The notes: a model not told the origin generated them from the sequence alone. A stretch of 64,000 nt of DNA from Membranipora membranacea (GCA_914767715.1 OU612073.1:10292001-10356000), one strand, 5' to 3'; positions 1-15,100 are shown, counted from the stretch's first letter. A program made the numbers and translations.

Positions 1-273
1 ACAAATACAATTAAGTGTTGGGGTAAGATTGTGTGTGTAATAGGTATTGTAAAAATTCAGTTTTAAGATGATTGTTTGGCCCTGGTCGAGTTGTTGATTT
101 TGTTTTAACATGATAACAAATGTATTCTGTCCCTGACTTGTTCTTTAATTGATACCAAGTGTCCGTTCAGTCCCTAACGTAATTACAGAATAATAATATT
201 CATTCTAAATATCATATAGATTGTGCATTCTATTCTGTTTGTGATTGTTGCGTTCATTTTCGATTATCTCCAG

Positions 274-3200
274 GTTATAGAAGTTGTGTTTCCTTGAAGC
301 CTTACTCCGAGCTATGCAGTTACTTGCAGTACAATGTAGCATTGAGCGAGCAGCATCCTGTTTTCTACATACAAGTGAAGTTCATGTGTGAGTTGACTAT
401 TCATCGGCCCTTAGACTGTGCGGGGATAGCTGGTAGTAGCATTTCATTATCAACCGCTGGGTAGCAAATTGGTTGATAATGAAATGCTACTACCAGCTAT
501 CCCGGCTCAAACTAGTCATAATGTGGACACCTGTTTCATGTTTCTAATTTGCTACCATTTTGAGAACTTGGGAAGACTGAAATGATCTGTTGTGAAATGA
601 GAAAGCTCGTGTTTGTAATCAAAATTAATTTTTTAATACAATTTCAGACTGTTACTGTATATAACTTGCATAAGATGAAGAGGAAATTGGTTGAAGCATG
701 AGCTAGACTAGTTGTGATACTGTTTTTTACACAACTCACTGACTTTGTGACATTTGCCTTTAGCTTCGGACAGTAAGGTGACGGTGGGATTAGCAAACTC
801 AAACATCAGAGATGATGTTCATTTGGGCTGCCAGAACAACACAATAGGTTACCATAGCGATACAGGTGTGGTGATAAGCAATCATTGCTCTAGATCTCAG
901 ACTAAACCACCCACATACGGGGTCGGTAAGTAACACACATGCCTGTATATTACAAAGTAGTGGTGCTCAGACTAAACAAAGCACATATGGGGTTGTAAGT
1001 TGGACATATGAGGTACAGTATAGTAATGTTGTATGATGTAGTTTAATGATGTAGGTGATGGCACTGGTCCATCAAAGCCGTTGATGATACAATAGGATTA
1101 CAAACCGATTATTTATTATGTATTTAATCAGGGATGGAATGAGCTTTTTTGCGTTGCACCAGCCCAAGGTCTTTACTTTTGTTCCCTTCAATAATAAATT
1201 CAAGCTTATGATATTCCTGTTGCTGATTACCTTTATGACAATCTGTGTGATGTTTTACTCGTCACTTTCTCAAACCAAAAAACTTTCATTGCAGCAAAGA
1301 CCATCCTCAAACAAAAAAATGTTTTGTTTTTTCTCTGTCACACTCACACTAAAGGTGAGGCATTCCAACTTGCAGTGCACACTTTGATTTTATTGCGTTG
1401 GTTTTCGGTAGATGATGTGATTGGAATTCATGTGACAAGGTTTAGTCAGGACAAATCATCTGTGATGATATTAAAGAATGGACGTCCAGTGTGCACCAAA
1501 TACCACTATGAGAGAGATTATGAGCAGTTCTTTCCTACTATAGTAGTGGAGCATGGGCCTGTAGACCTGACTGTAACCTGGCAGACGGCAGTCACCACCC
1601 TACCACAGTATGACTATGTGAGTCCACAATCTATATGCGTATTTAAGTAGCCTTGACATGTGGTCATATGGCCATGTGACAAAGTTGTATCCTTGTAGCC
1701 GTGTCACGTATTCACATGTAACAAGGATGGTATCTGTGTAACCTTGACATGTTGTCCCATGACAATGTGACAAGGCTAGTATCACATGATCACATGACCA
1801 TGTGACAAGGCTAGTGTAGTATCACATGACCATGTGACAAGGCTAGTATCACATGATCACATGACTATGTGACAAGGCTAGTATCACATGATCACATGAC
1901 CATGTGACAAGGCTATTATCTGTGTAGCATTGACAAGTGTTTATGGTATGAGAAATTCTGTCACAATGTGGGTTTAAACTTGGATAAGTATGAGAAATGA
2001 TCACCAAAAGGAATAGCAATGGAGTAAGCTTTCTTTGGGGAGTTAAGTAAAACATCCAGCCTTGATGATAATGTCTGCCAATAAAAGAGTGTCTCATAAT
2101 AACCATAATAAGATAATATCTTCAATAGGTAAGAATGTATTTAGGGTCAAAATATTTTAAATTTAGAATATAATATTCATTCCTTAGAAAATTATAGATC
2201 AAGCATCAAAAGATTCTTTCATATGACTAGACACTGCTTGACAGCACTCCAAAAGAAATAATAATATAGAAACATTTGGTAGTAATTTTGAAATTTAATC
2301 AATGAGGTATACAAAGTCTATATGGTATGTAGCCTATCAAACAAGTATGATAGTTTTACAACATCCAAACTGTCTTTGGATAAGGCAGATCATTTTGAGC
2401 AGACTACACAGGTAAGCTGCTTGTTGCTGGCATAAGGAGGACAATGACCAATTGTTCCTGCTCCATCACAATCCGGTATTACGAAATAGAAGAGTGCTCC
2501 ATTAGTGTTGGCACTGTGTCCTGCTATGTATTCTGGACTTTTGTCAACACATTCGTAGGTCATTGGGTGGGCATGATTGTGATGATCAGTCATCAAATAA
2601 CCTGTAAATAGAAGAAAAACAATGCAATTCGAGTGTTGACTGAAAAATTACAATATTTCCTTCCTTCAATAAATCCCAAACCAATTATGCCAATTATCAC
2701 CGGTTCAGGTAACTAAGATTTGAGAGTTGCGTTCATTTTCTATCTTTTGTTGCTCACCTTCATATTCCTTGGTCCAACCAGATGGACAGCTTCTTCTAGA
2801 TGGTATCATCACTACAGCAGATCTCTGTGTGTAACAGCTTGCACACGGTACATTCTGTTCATAGGCAGCAGTGGGGAATATTCCGAGAGCCTGTGACTCA
2901 TACTCAGCACCAGATATTACACTGTTGGCTCCACCGCTGTAGTAAGTGTTATACTCTGGCTGTAGATGAAGGCATTGATAGTTGACACCACCTCCCACAT
3001 TAGTGTTACGACTTCCAGCAGCAACTCCTTCAACATAACATAAAACTATGGCATCAGAGTGAAAAAGTGGTATCTGAGTGTAACTCAAAGTGCTGTATTG
3101 TGAGTCTAATTCTGACTAGTCGACCAGGAAATTTCACCATAAGAGTTATGGCTCTTCAAAAACTTAATTACATGGCATTCTTACCTTGATATAGAAGCAC

Positions 3201-6200
3201 AGCATCACTTTCGCATGAAGTTCGCCCCCATCTAGTATAGACTGAGCCTGCTAGTGAAGAGTTACCAGGTATCCCAACTGGTCCTTGTGCGCCATGTGGG
3301 CCAGGCATTCCGGGTGTGCCCGTAGATCCAGGTAGGCCTGCTGTGCCTGGTGAGCCGTCTCTGCCAGGCTGACCATTTGTAGCATTACCAGGCTGTCCAT
3401 TTTCACCAGGTGGTCCTTGTGGACCAGGGCTTCCGGTCTCTCCGTTATTGCCATGTGAACCTGGCAAACCATCTCTACCTGCATTAGAATGGAAGAATAC
3501 CTTAATGACTTTTGTCCTGATGCGCTTAGAACGGAAAGCAGCTGCATAAAAACAGTGATGGATTAAATGATTTTTTTTCTGGCTGATATCTATATTATCT
3601 CTACGGTCTTATCCATCCTTACCGTTGACTCCGTCTCTGCCATCCCTGCCGTTGATCCCATCTTTGCCATTGATTCCGTCTCTGCCGTCTTTACCATCAT
3701 CTCCATCTTCACCATTTATTCCATCACGTCCATCCTTACATCTTGTAGACAATAATGGTATTAAATCTAAAAAATATATAAATATAGAGTTGGAAATTAG
3801 AAGGGAATCAAATAAAGAATATCATCTGGGCTTTTGAATAGGAAAATTTGTGACTGTCGTATCAGTATGCATCTGTGGATGTACGCCTTCCATAAATTAT
3901 CTCTACTGGGTTTATTCGCTCACCGCTTAATGATAGGTTAGCCAGGGTATCGACCATATCATCATGCGAATCTGGTGCAGATCTTCTCCTGATCACATGA
4001 TCACCATCAGGGTTCTGTCTCTGTTCCAGATTAGAGTCTGCTCCATATGCTAGCTGAAAAAACAAAGATACAAAAAATCTGTAATCCAGATTTTTACATA
4101 CGGTATACTTGAGGAGAATCTTTTTTTAGCATCTGTCATGACACTGCCTTCTTTGGCTGCATAAGACTCGTTGCACTGAGCAGGATTTATAAAGAAGTTG
4201 CAATCAGACATTGCTGCATCCTCTTGCTTTCAAACTTTCAATGTCAGTGCAGCCAAACTCCTAATGGTTACATGATATTCAGTTACTCACAGCTGTGATA
4301 GCTTTTCTGAAGAGATCTTTCAATTCCTTCTGCTCCTCAGTGAGAGCTTCTATTAGTATCTGTTGTTTCTTCAGCATCTCTCTGTTACTCAGATTGTTCT
4401 GCTGCGGACTGTGGGCATTTGCCATAATGTTTGGCTGGCTAATGCAAATTAGTCCAACAATACAGGCTGTTATGCCTACCATCCTGGAACAGATCATTAA
4501 TAATGAAAAGTCCGGAGGGGTTTTATTATTATATCAGCTCTATTTTACGTTTGGGTTGAAGCCAACCAATCAAGTAAGGTATAACTATTCAAATTCCAGT
4601 GAAAATTTTCTGTCAGTTAGGAACTACTGACGGAATCTTCTACCAAAAACATTTTATCATTTATTTCTTCAAAAGTGCAGCATTGGACATATGAAAGACA
4701 ACCACAAATATTTTGATACTTGATGCGTAATGATGTACTCCTTCTAAATTTGGATGTTATAAGTAAATGTTAAATTTGAAAATTTTAATTATTTCAATTA
4801 CAAACTCTCTTCCACCATTTTGTTTCAGTAACACAAATACCCGTAATCTCCAAATAAATATATTATTGGATAAAAGTGATGTATAGAATAATTTGTTTCT
4901 AGATTCAAAGCAGTTATCTTTTGTTGTGTCAATCTAAATATATAAACAGTCATCTCAGTTACAAAATCATCTACAAAAACATTATTATTGCTTTCAATAA
5001 CAAAAATTAAGCATTTTCTTTGAGATTATAATAGCTTCTCAACTTAATTCAGTTCATTGCAGCCATAGGGTAGAAGGGCTACTGACTGCCCTGTGGTGCA
5101 GACTCAAAGCTTATACCTAGGATTTCTATTGTTGAGTATATTGCCTACTGGCGAAGGTTAATTGCATCTTGATACGTATTTAGTTGTGCCAGTGTTGTCT
5201 TCTACTTTAACGAGTAAAGCAATTTGTCTCTCCACTCATGCTAGCAATAGCTAAATTTGTGGAAGCTAATATTTACTCACCTCCCTAAGGTAGCTAAAAT
5301 AGGTGCTAGCTAACATAAGGTCTCACCCGAGCTAAATTATCTGAATTTCACTCATTTAGTGTATAGCTATCAGCGCCATGTGTTTTCTGATCATTGATAT
5401 AAACTTAAACCCTCCATACCTGTAGGAAGTAAAGACATTCATGACTGTCTCTCTGTATATCTAGTCTGTACTAAGAATAAACTGCTCAGTCTTCTGCCAG
5501 CTCTGGTCACCCGTTTACTGATGATCCCAAGTTAACAATCATTGTTTTATACGCATGTCGTTGAGGAAGTTGGATGGGGCTGCCTTGGCAAATGCATTTT
5601 TATCTGTCAGCTGCCAGCAATTTATCTTAACACTTGACCACCAAAATGAGGAAAGTCAATTATGATTCTTTGGAGGAAAGTTTTGTAATCTCTCTAGCAT
5701 CCGTCATAGCAACTGAGATGATCAAGGCTCGAAAGATAGCTTTTGTTATTCATGCCTAGCCTTGTCACTCGGCTTCTTTTTTATTTTGAGAGTACCCCCT
5801 CCCCCCCCCCCCCAAACAAATAAAATACCTGTGTGACAAGGCTAATTCATGCCCATAAACACAGACCTTTTGTGGCTGTAGATTTTCATTCTTTTTAGAT
5901 CGTTGCAACAGTTAAATATCTGTAAATTCTTTGTACTTTGTCCAAGAAAATCAGTGAAAATCTAAAATGCAGTTGTTTTGAAATATTTGATTTAGTGATG
6001 AATCTGAGCAGCTGCTAGGTCCTGTGAGCATTTGTAACATAAAAATGTTGGCGTATGTTTATAGGTTAGACAAATTGATGGACTGAATATGAATATGTGT
6101 TTGTATCATTGATTCATGTTTTTTTTATTGAAAAACAATCACTATATCACACAGTTGTTTGTATAAGTCACATTCCTAGCTTGTTTTGACGCCTGGAAGT

Positions 6201-9081
6201 TTTAAGACACCATTTTGTGGCTGGGTATTAAGATTGACAGCAAAACCTGGAAGATTATCCCCCTAACGAATACTCAAAAGGCAATGTCATTTTGTGCTTT
6301 AGACAAATGTTATCCAGTGTTCACCAAATACCGGAAAGAAAATAAAATACTATAGCCTACTAGCGTAGCAGTCCATGGTCCTAAAGACCCAGTGGACAAA
6401 GGCCGGACGGCTGATTCAGCGCTATATTCTGATGCTGTCAGACTGGGGCAGGGGGATAAAAGTACAGCAATAATGGCCCATCGTAATCATATCAGTAGAT
6501 AGGTAACTGATAAACTCTGAGTTTTTCAAAAAACTTGAAAATATTTAGAGACAATTTATTGTTTAACCATAGTGTTCTGGTTTTTGAAATAATAATCAAA
6601 AGGAAATTTTTGCTGAGGATAACTCAAACTAACTAACTAAAAAATATCGGAGTAACAGCTCATTTTGAGCAGACAACACAGGTTAGCTGTTTGTTGCTTG
6701 CATATGGAGAACAATGTCCGATAGTCCCTGCTCCGTCACAATCCGGTACCACAAAATAAAAGAGTGCTCCGTTAGTGTAAGCACTGTGTCCTGCTATGTA
6801 TTCTGGTTCCTGGACGACACATTCGTAGGTCATCGGGTGATAGTTGTCATTATTCAGTCATCAAATAGCCTTCAAATAGAAGAAAAACAAAGAGTGTTGA
6901 TAGCTAAATAAACAACATTTCCTTCCTTCTATTCATCCATAAAATTCCAAACCAATAAATGCCAAATATCACGGTTCAGATAACAAAGAATTGAGAGGAG
7001 ATTGTGTTAATTATCTATCTTTTCTTGCTCACCTTCATATTCCTTGGTCCATCCAGTTGGACAGCTTCTTCTAGAAGGTATCATCACTACAGCAGATCTC
7101 TGTGTGTAACAGCGTGCACACGGCACGTTCTGTTGATAAGCAGCATTGGGGAATATTCCGAGAGCCTGTGACTCATACTCAGCACCAGATATTACACTGA
7201 CGGCACCCCCAGCAGAATAAGAGTTAAACTCCGGCTGTAGATGAAGGCACTGAAAATTCACACCACCTCCCTTTTTACCAAAGTCGGGTCCAGCAGCAAA
7301 TCCTTCAATAAACCAAACAGCTGTGAGAACAAAGAAAAGAGGTGTTTCCTAACCTGGTATTATATAAGATGATCAAAGGTTTTTGAATAACCCTACTACT
7401 TAATCTTCTTCCAGTCCCAATATCCAGGCCGACTAGGCAAAAGTGAACAATGTGAAATGAGAGAGCTTATATCCTTCAAACCCCCTCCAACTACCCACTT
7501 GAATACCAAAGTTATGAGATACGGTCTTCCTTTGCTGATAACTGTATATTAGAACACCTACCAGGACCTTTTTTATTACTATCCTTTGATGATAGGCTTA
7601 AAGTACTAACTAGTTGAGGAGAGAAGATGGCCATGACAGGTTTTTTTCTTAAGAAACTTAATACATGAAATTCTAACCTTGATATAGTAGTGCAGCATCA
7701 ATTTCACATGAAGTCCTTCCCCATCGAGTATAGACTGAGCCTGCTAGTGAAGAGTTACCTGGTGGACCAGGCATTCCGGGTGTGCCGGGAGATCCAGGTA
7801 GGCCTGCTGTGACGGGTGAGCCGTCTCTGCCAGGCTGACCGATTGTAGCATTATGAGGTTGCCCATTTGCACCAGGTGGCCCTTGTGGGCCGGGGCTTCC
7901 AGTCTCTCCATTATTGCCCTGTGAACCTGGCAAACCATCCCTACCTATAACAGGAGAGATAGAATCTTTTAACACTTTTGTCATGATGTAATTAAAACAG
8001 AAAGTAGCTGCGTAAATAGTGAAAGGGTTAATGCTCATTAATTCTGGCTGACATCTTTATTATTACTACCGCTTCCTCCATAATTACCGTTGATCCCATC
8101 CTTGCCATTGATGCCATTGATTCCATTAATTCCATCTTTACCGTCAACTCCATCTTTCCCATCACGTCCATCCTTGCATCTTGCAGTTAATAAAGGTATT
8201 AAATCTACAAAAAAAACACAAAGTAGTTACCGCCTGTTATCAATACATGGTAGGTAGTATGAATGGGTACTAGCCAATCATTCATATGAGTTCAAGCACT
8301 CAGAGTTACCGGGCTGATTGTTTAATTTCACTTTACCAAGTACAATGACACACTTGCTGTATTCTCAGCCTCTCCCAGCCTACTCTCAACAAGGGCAGAT
8401 TATGAAACTGGCAACATTACCCCTACTTTTGAACCTAGTTTTTAGCACATTTCTTTTAGTCTAACCCCAGCTAATGTTCGCTGCTCACCATGTAATGACA
8501 AAACATTGTCAACTTCGTCATGCGAGTGTTCTCCTGATTCAGTCGCCGATCTCTTTTTGATCACATGACTGCTATCAGCTTTCTTCACATCATTGGCATT
8601 AGAGTCAGTTCCTGCAGCTATCTGAAGGTGAAACAAAAATAAATGAATCCAGTTAATCTTCATGTTAGAGCGACAGTTTTGAAAATGGATGTCGGGACAG
8701 CTGGGAGTGGCATTTCATTATCAACCACTTTCCACTTTCCACTTTGGGAGGGGAAAGTGGTTGATAACGAAATGCTACTAACAGCTATCCCGTCCCAGTT
8801 TAAGCGCTTAAACTATGTTACACCAAGCCTCTGTACTCTTCTTTTTTGAAATGCAATCAATTTGCTTTTACTGTTTCAATCCTCTCATCCTGTAAAAAAA
8901 CTCTATTACCAGTGCTGAACTTCAATCACAGCCAACACATTGGAGTTATAGAGAACTCCTTGCTCATACCTCATACTCCCAAGGCTGGTTTGCTCAAGCA
9001 GTTAGTCCTTGGGTTGTAGGCGTTATTAATCACTTTTGTATGACAAATTTAAACACTAACAACAACAGTAACATTAGCAAT

Positions 9082-9114
<33 letters not shown>

Positions 9115-12100
9115 GACATAAATGATCTTCAGAAACTCACTGCTATTATAGCTCTGCCAAGCAGATGTTTTGTCTCCTCAAGGTCTTTGGCGAGTGTCTC
9201 AATCAGTGTTTACTGGATCATGCTTTGCCTCTTTAGTATCTCTATGTCGGTACCATGGTCGGTATTCTGCAGACTGTTTGCACTCACAATGCTGATTGTA
9301 CTGGTATTGATGATGAGACTGACTATGTAGAGGGCTGCACCCACCAACCTGGAACACAGGGAATGCTCATTGCATACACGAATGGCCTAATATTCCTTAT
9401 ACTTCGACTACGGAATATTCAACGCAGTGCAAAGCTGAAAGTTGGATAATATTGCAACTGCAATACACATAATCTTTGAAAAGAGGTATTGCCTTATCCA
9501 CTTATAGTGTCTGGGAGACCTGGCTGCTCCGAGTATTATAAGGTTACTATTACGGAATATAAAAACAGGCTTTGGCTTTTGTAAATTAACCAGGTTAGAG
9601 ATACCTTGTGTTTTTGGCTAATAGCCCAAAAACCAGTAGGTAATAATGCAGTGTCATGAATATCAGTTAGTACCTGCAGGCAGAATGGATCCTCATGTTT
9701 TTCCTAGACTGTCTTGATCTCTATATTACTAGTCTGTTCTCAGAATCGACTATGAGCTGTGACTGTCGGCCTTCTATCGCTGCTCTGTCTTTTATGTTAC
9801 CACATGTGTATCACCATACTGTTGTTTATGAAAGAAGTTTTGATTTTGTTGTTTTGACCATTTTTCAGTCATAAACATGGAAAATCAATTGCAAAAGTGA
9901 ATTTGTTTTTGACAATGGGATTACCTTATTCAAAGTAAAAACAAATGGTGATGTGATGATATCATCAACCATAGAGAAGGCACTGAGTTTTGTCCTATGT
10001 CATCAATCCTTAAAAATTCGAGGCATCAGTTCCAATATAGTTAGAGCCCCCCAGACTCTTGCTCCCCGTCCGACGGCCCCACAGTTCAAATAAGGCTCAC
10101 TGGTCTCATTTTATGATCTTTATTATTGAGGTTATTATTATTATATATATTTTATATATTGCCGATAAAAGTCAATGACAAATAAAGACCACTGACTTTA
10201 TACATCTGATGGCTTTAACATTTGCTTCATTATGAACAGTATTTCTTGTTTAGCCTTATGATCTCAGTGGCCAAGAAAAAAGAAGGGCCGCTGAGGTAGG
10301 GATACCCTGATTGCAGCGTCACTATTTCGAAGTTTATGAGACTTTACATGGCGATCAATAACTCCATTGGCTTCATTCCCAATTGGTTATTGTCACACAA
10401 AAAAGCTGGAAATCTTATATATGTAGTTGCTTTATATTTGATCAGAGATTTTAAAAATTAATCAAAATCTATTATTGATCTTTAGATATAAAAACAATAA
10501 AGTGGAATCGAGAGTGACTTTTAAACATTATGATATAAAATGAGCGGACACTTCGATCGGAGTTCGGTTCGAGTAGATGGTGGTATGGGCAGGTCTAGGC
10601 GGGCGGATCTCCGAGGGGGTGCTGCAGGAGTATAGCTATGGGCTAGCTGGTGGCGACAAATCTTGAAATTTATATTATATTATGGAAAATTATATTATAT
10701 TATATTGAGATATAATTGAAAGATGTTGAAAATAATTGAAGTATATTGAAATTATTAATATTATATTGTATTATTATATTATGTTACATTATATATGTAA
10801 GACCTAAGGATCTAATCTTCCATATTTTTCTTGTAGACCAATCCCTACGACTGGTTAATTATGCCGGGTTACCAGTTTGATCAGCTTACTCAGAGCTTCT
10901 GTGTAAATTCCAGATCTGTATCTGACTCGGATTCCGTGGATGGGAAGAACAATACAAAACTTTCCCTGTCTTCTCTTCAAGCACCGCTACCATTATGCAA
11001 AGGTTGGTTTGACTAAACAGCCAGAACAATGGGGAACTGTGTTTTTGGGGGAGGGGGGTTGAAGGCAATGCACTAAACCATTGTTAGTTGTTGATAGTAA
11101 TGAAACGTGCCACTAAACTACATAAAATCGTTGTTGTTTTTGGATCTTATATGGTAGTTTTACAGAGAACTGGTTCAAAAGCTGAGTTCAACAACTTGGG
11201 CATATATTTATTTGTACATTTTGGTATGAAATATGATGCTGAAACTAATTAGGTGGCTAAAGCTGGATTTACCCTGCAGATTTTCCGTAATATTTCTCAG
11301 TCATATTTTTCTTTTGCAAAGGCTAGCATTAGGGCAACCAAAAATATGCGTAAGGTGAGAATGTCATAAAACACAGATTTTTTGTAGGTTCCAATGATAG
11401 CTAAAATGAAGGAAAAATATGATAGAAAAATCTTACGTAACAATCTGCAGTGTAAACGCCACCTAAGATTTGTTGCCATGAGCTTGAAAAATGATAAGCT
11501 AGAAATTGAATGCTACCCTTGATGAGCTCACGTTGTAATTTTGTAATACAGAGATGCCATTACTCTTTTACAGAGAGGAGTTATTACGAAATAGAGTTGT
11601 CGGAGATATCAATGTCCAGTCATTCACCTAGTCTTATTATATGCTTAGTCTCTTGTGGAGCTCATTTATCCGCTCCCTCGTCTGCCTTATACTACGAAGT
11701 TCTAAAGTTCACCATCAATACACAAGGTACGGACTGTATGGTATAGTGCAGTATAGTGCAGTATAGTGTAGTATAGTGCAGTGTAGTGCAGTGTAGTGCA
11801 GTGTAGTGCAGTGCAGTGCAGTGCAGTGTAGTGTAGTATAGTGATGGCACACTGATCACATAATATACTATTGCATGTATTCTCTGATTGATAGAGAGTG
11901 AATCAATTCACTTAGCAAGAGTACCATCACAAGGAATTTGGTGAGGCCATCCAACCCAAATTTTACTAATTAGGGGCTGACTTAATTGACTCTTACGATC
12001 AGAGATACACTGATAATAGTGTAGTTTCACTATCAGTGTGTGCTAATGATGCTGTGTTATTGAAAATGTGCCAACCAATAATGTGTTTGTCGTTAGAAAG

Positions 12101-15100
12101 TAGGAACATTAATAAGACTTCCGGTCTTCCACAGTGCGTTCTGTACTACTCTGGGGCTTCTTCTGCAGATGACTGTGGAAAGCCTTTGAAGGGTATTAAG
12201 CACAAAAAACCTGCCCTGGCTACCCTTCCATTCATCCATTCATCCAAATCCTCCTATCATTCCAGTACCAGATTTTTTTCACTTATTGACAAAAACTTCA
12301 TTCATATAATTTTATATTTTGTTCAGTTGTCAGGAAAGGTGACAAATTAGGTTGGGGTCTACACTATTTGCCACCTGTGATTGAGGGAGGCAAGACATAC
12401 CAGCCTATCATATGCTGCGTAGCATTGAACGGGTCGTTTCAGACAAGTGTTTGCTATCTGGAGCCTGAGGGAGGTTACTACCCATTCATTGCCTTTACAG
12501 CTCTGGGTAAGTTGTGTGACTTATACAATTTCTGCTTCTGTTGGGTCTTTACTAGATCAAGTTTGATCCAATTGCCTGCATTCCAGTTGCTCCCTTCCAC
12601 TGGGCACGTCGCAGTGGTCAGGAGCAACTCTAAATGCAGGCAAATGGACCAAACTTTGTCTAGGTCTTTACTAAAACAAGTTATCACTATCACATCGCTC
12701 AAAATTATCACTCATTTGGCCTTTAAATTAGATAAATTTGTTCCCAAATCGCTCATTCAGAATTTTTATAGTTCCATCAATGACTGAGTGATTTGAAAGC
12801 AATAGCCTACTCGGTGTCGCTCGCTCACTCAGATTTTGATTTTGGCTGTTTTTAATTGAAAGAATCCCCAGAGGAGTACCTAGTTCTGAGGTACAAGGCA
12901 TCATTGACCACTAGATAAAGTCAACCACCGTAACTGTCCTTTGTTTATGCTGGAGAAGCTATAGCTCTAAGCTCAAGTAATGAAATCAAATTTCTGCAGT
13001 CATTACAGCTAACAACATGAACCTGTTCCATAACTTGGCACCCCCCTTAGCTACCACAATTGTCAATACTAAGTTGTTTGAAGGCTTATTATATTTCAAT
13101 GTCTATTTGTCTACAAGTTTTATTACCTGCGCATTTTGACTTATTTAGTATCTTAGTAGGTCTTACATTTGCCTCACGCTGGCTTATGTAGAGTCTATGA
13201 TTCTGTTTTCAGACTTCAAGTTACGCATTAATTTTAATGCAATCCGTCTTCCATTCAATCTGCTTCCTGTTCAGACGGAGGAGCATGCATCAATCATCAC
13301 CAAATTACTACAACAAGAAAATCAAATCAGGGGTGAGATTAAGCCATAAACATATAAATATGATCCTCATTTATTTATACCGGCCCCTCCCATATCAAAA
13401 GTTCGGTTTCATTTGTCAAATCCGCCCATTTTTCAGTAAATTTAGTCAAGTAAAATTAAACTTTTAAGTGGTCCCAAACTTCCTCGCGTTTTGTGATGGC
13501 TCATCACCATACAAGGATATAACATTGATATAACTACCAGACTTTTGTAAGACTTTGAGCAAAGCTATGACCACTAAATTAATATTACATAACTATGCTT
13601 GCCAATAAAATCACACCATAAATATTCCAAGAAATAGATAATCATTGAAAAACCAGCAGATTTAGATAAACAAGTGGGCTAAAACTTCTTTATCCTCAAA
13701 TGTTTTTCCAGGGTTCAGTCTAGGGTGAGAATATTTGGTGATTCATTTTGTCTGCTGCTTTGCCAAGATATTGATGTGTTTTCTTGTCATGTTGCGTCAA
13801 TATGATGATTTCTAATTTTTGTTTTTTTCTGTTAATCACCACTCACTTAAAATAGGTCAGCTAATTTTGATTATTTTGTTGAATTTGTGCTGTTGCAGCG
13901 ATAAAAAAAACTACCAGGGCGGAAAGTACTCCAAACCTCGTTTCATGACTTTAAATTCTCCTTGTTTTTACCAATTCTTTCAGCTGGGTTAATTATTCCG
14001 CGTTAAAGATGTTGACTGTTTTGTCAGATTTAATGCAGCATTCGGGACATTTTGCTTGGAGGCCAAAATTCATATCTCATCTCTAGTAATTCCGATTGCC
14101 CTGCACAATTAACCCCAGATACACCGACATCTCTATCATCTTACTGTTGGTATCATACAACGTACGATTTTATTTAACCCTCATTGTGAAGGAAGTCCAG
14201 GGCGTTTGGTTTAATTACAAACTCAACACCAACAGAACTAGTTTTTTATTATTTACTTTTACTTTTCTGATTCAGAAATCACACCATCGTACTTACTGCA
14301 CTCGCCAGAAATGGACTTGAGAATAGAATCAGATCGACTGACGTTGATATTACAAGACGATAAGGTCGGCGTACACACATTTCAGTACCAAGGTCACCCA
14401 TTGACTAAAGAACGTCCGGTATTTCAAGTTGATATCACCAAACTCAGTAAGTTTGTTCAATTTTTTAAATAACATGTGCGTGCTGTGTTAGATTTTTTAT
14501 CATTTTATTAATTTTTTATAATTTATTTATTTATATATAAATCAATGTATCAATGTTCCTCCATGTCATCTTATTGGATTGAAATTGACTCATATTGTAA
14601 CAGAGTTCATCTGAGCCCCCCCAGACTCTTGCCTCCCGCTAACGGCCACTCGGCCGGGAAGAGTATAAATAAGAAATGAATATGGGTGTCGTGAATTCCC
14701 TCGGCCTGATGTCACAGATATTGCAATTTGTAATCTTCGTGAGTTGAAGCTAGTCACAAGATGGCCAAAGCACAGTTAGATAACCCATTATCATACCCTA
14801 TACTGCTATGATTAGAAGGGGGAATTAGCGGCGTCCCCTATTACTCCAATCAAACACTTTTGGCTTGCAAGCTTTAGTGCATCACATTACCCTTATATGG
14901 AACCACACATACGCACACATAAACTATATTTGAATCGATTAAGGCAACATTATGAATCAATTAAGTAAAAAAAATAAATCTAATAATAAGTAAAATAAAT
15001 AAATCAAATAAATCAATCAAATAAATTGAATAAATTAAACTCGATTTTTTTTCAGCTGAAGAGTCGGTTCTTTGTGTGGGTGTAGCGGCCCTATTCAGCA

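Larger units (their letters stand above)
1618..10836 (+). other. Large host intron containing two antisense collagen genes
   Basis: The exon ending at 1617 (phase 0, donor GTGAGT) continues in frame at 10837 (acceptor TTTTTCTTGTAG). The 9.2 kb between them contains the collagen gene at 2390-4497 and the collagen pseudogene at 6660-9362, both on the opposite strand. The rest is minisatellite, foldback elements and unannotated AT-rich DNA. Confidence 0.8.
9363..10836. other. Remaining part of the host intron
   Basis: AT-rich, no convincing exon. It contains the GC-rich double-hairpin motif at 10043-10080, the AATAAA-bearing repeat at 10170-10192 and a TATAT-rich stretch before the next SPRY exon. 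Confidence 0.6.

Noticed and set aside
1676-1915. Array that superficially resembles a CRISPR
   Set aside because: Spacers are absent or are part of the repeat, and the context is an intron of an animal gene.
3567-3837. Plus-strand open frames opposite the collagen exons
   Set aside because: Antisense shadow of Gly-X-Y coding exons.
6830-6870. The 2-base deletion in the second collagen copy as a sequencing error only
   Set aside because: It may be one, but the separate in-frame TAA and the lost start codon support a pseudogene anyway.
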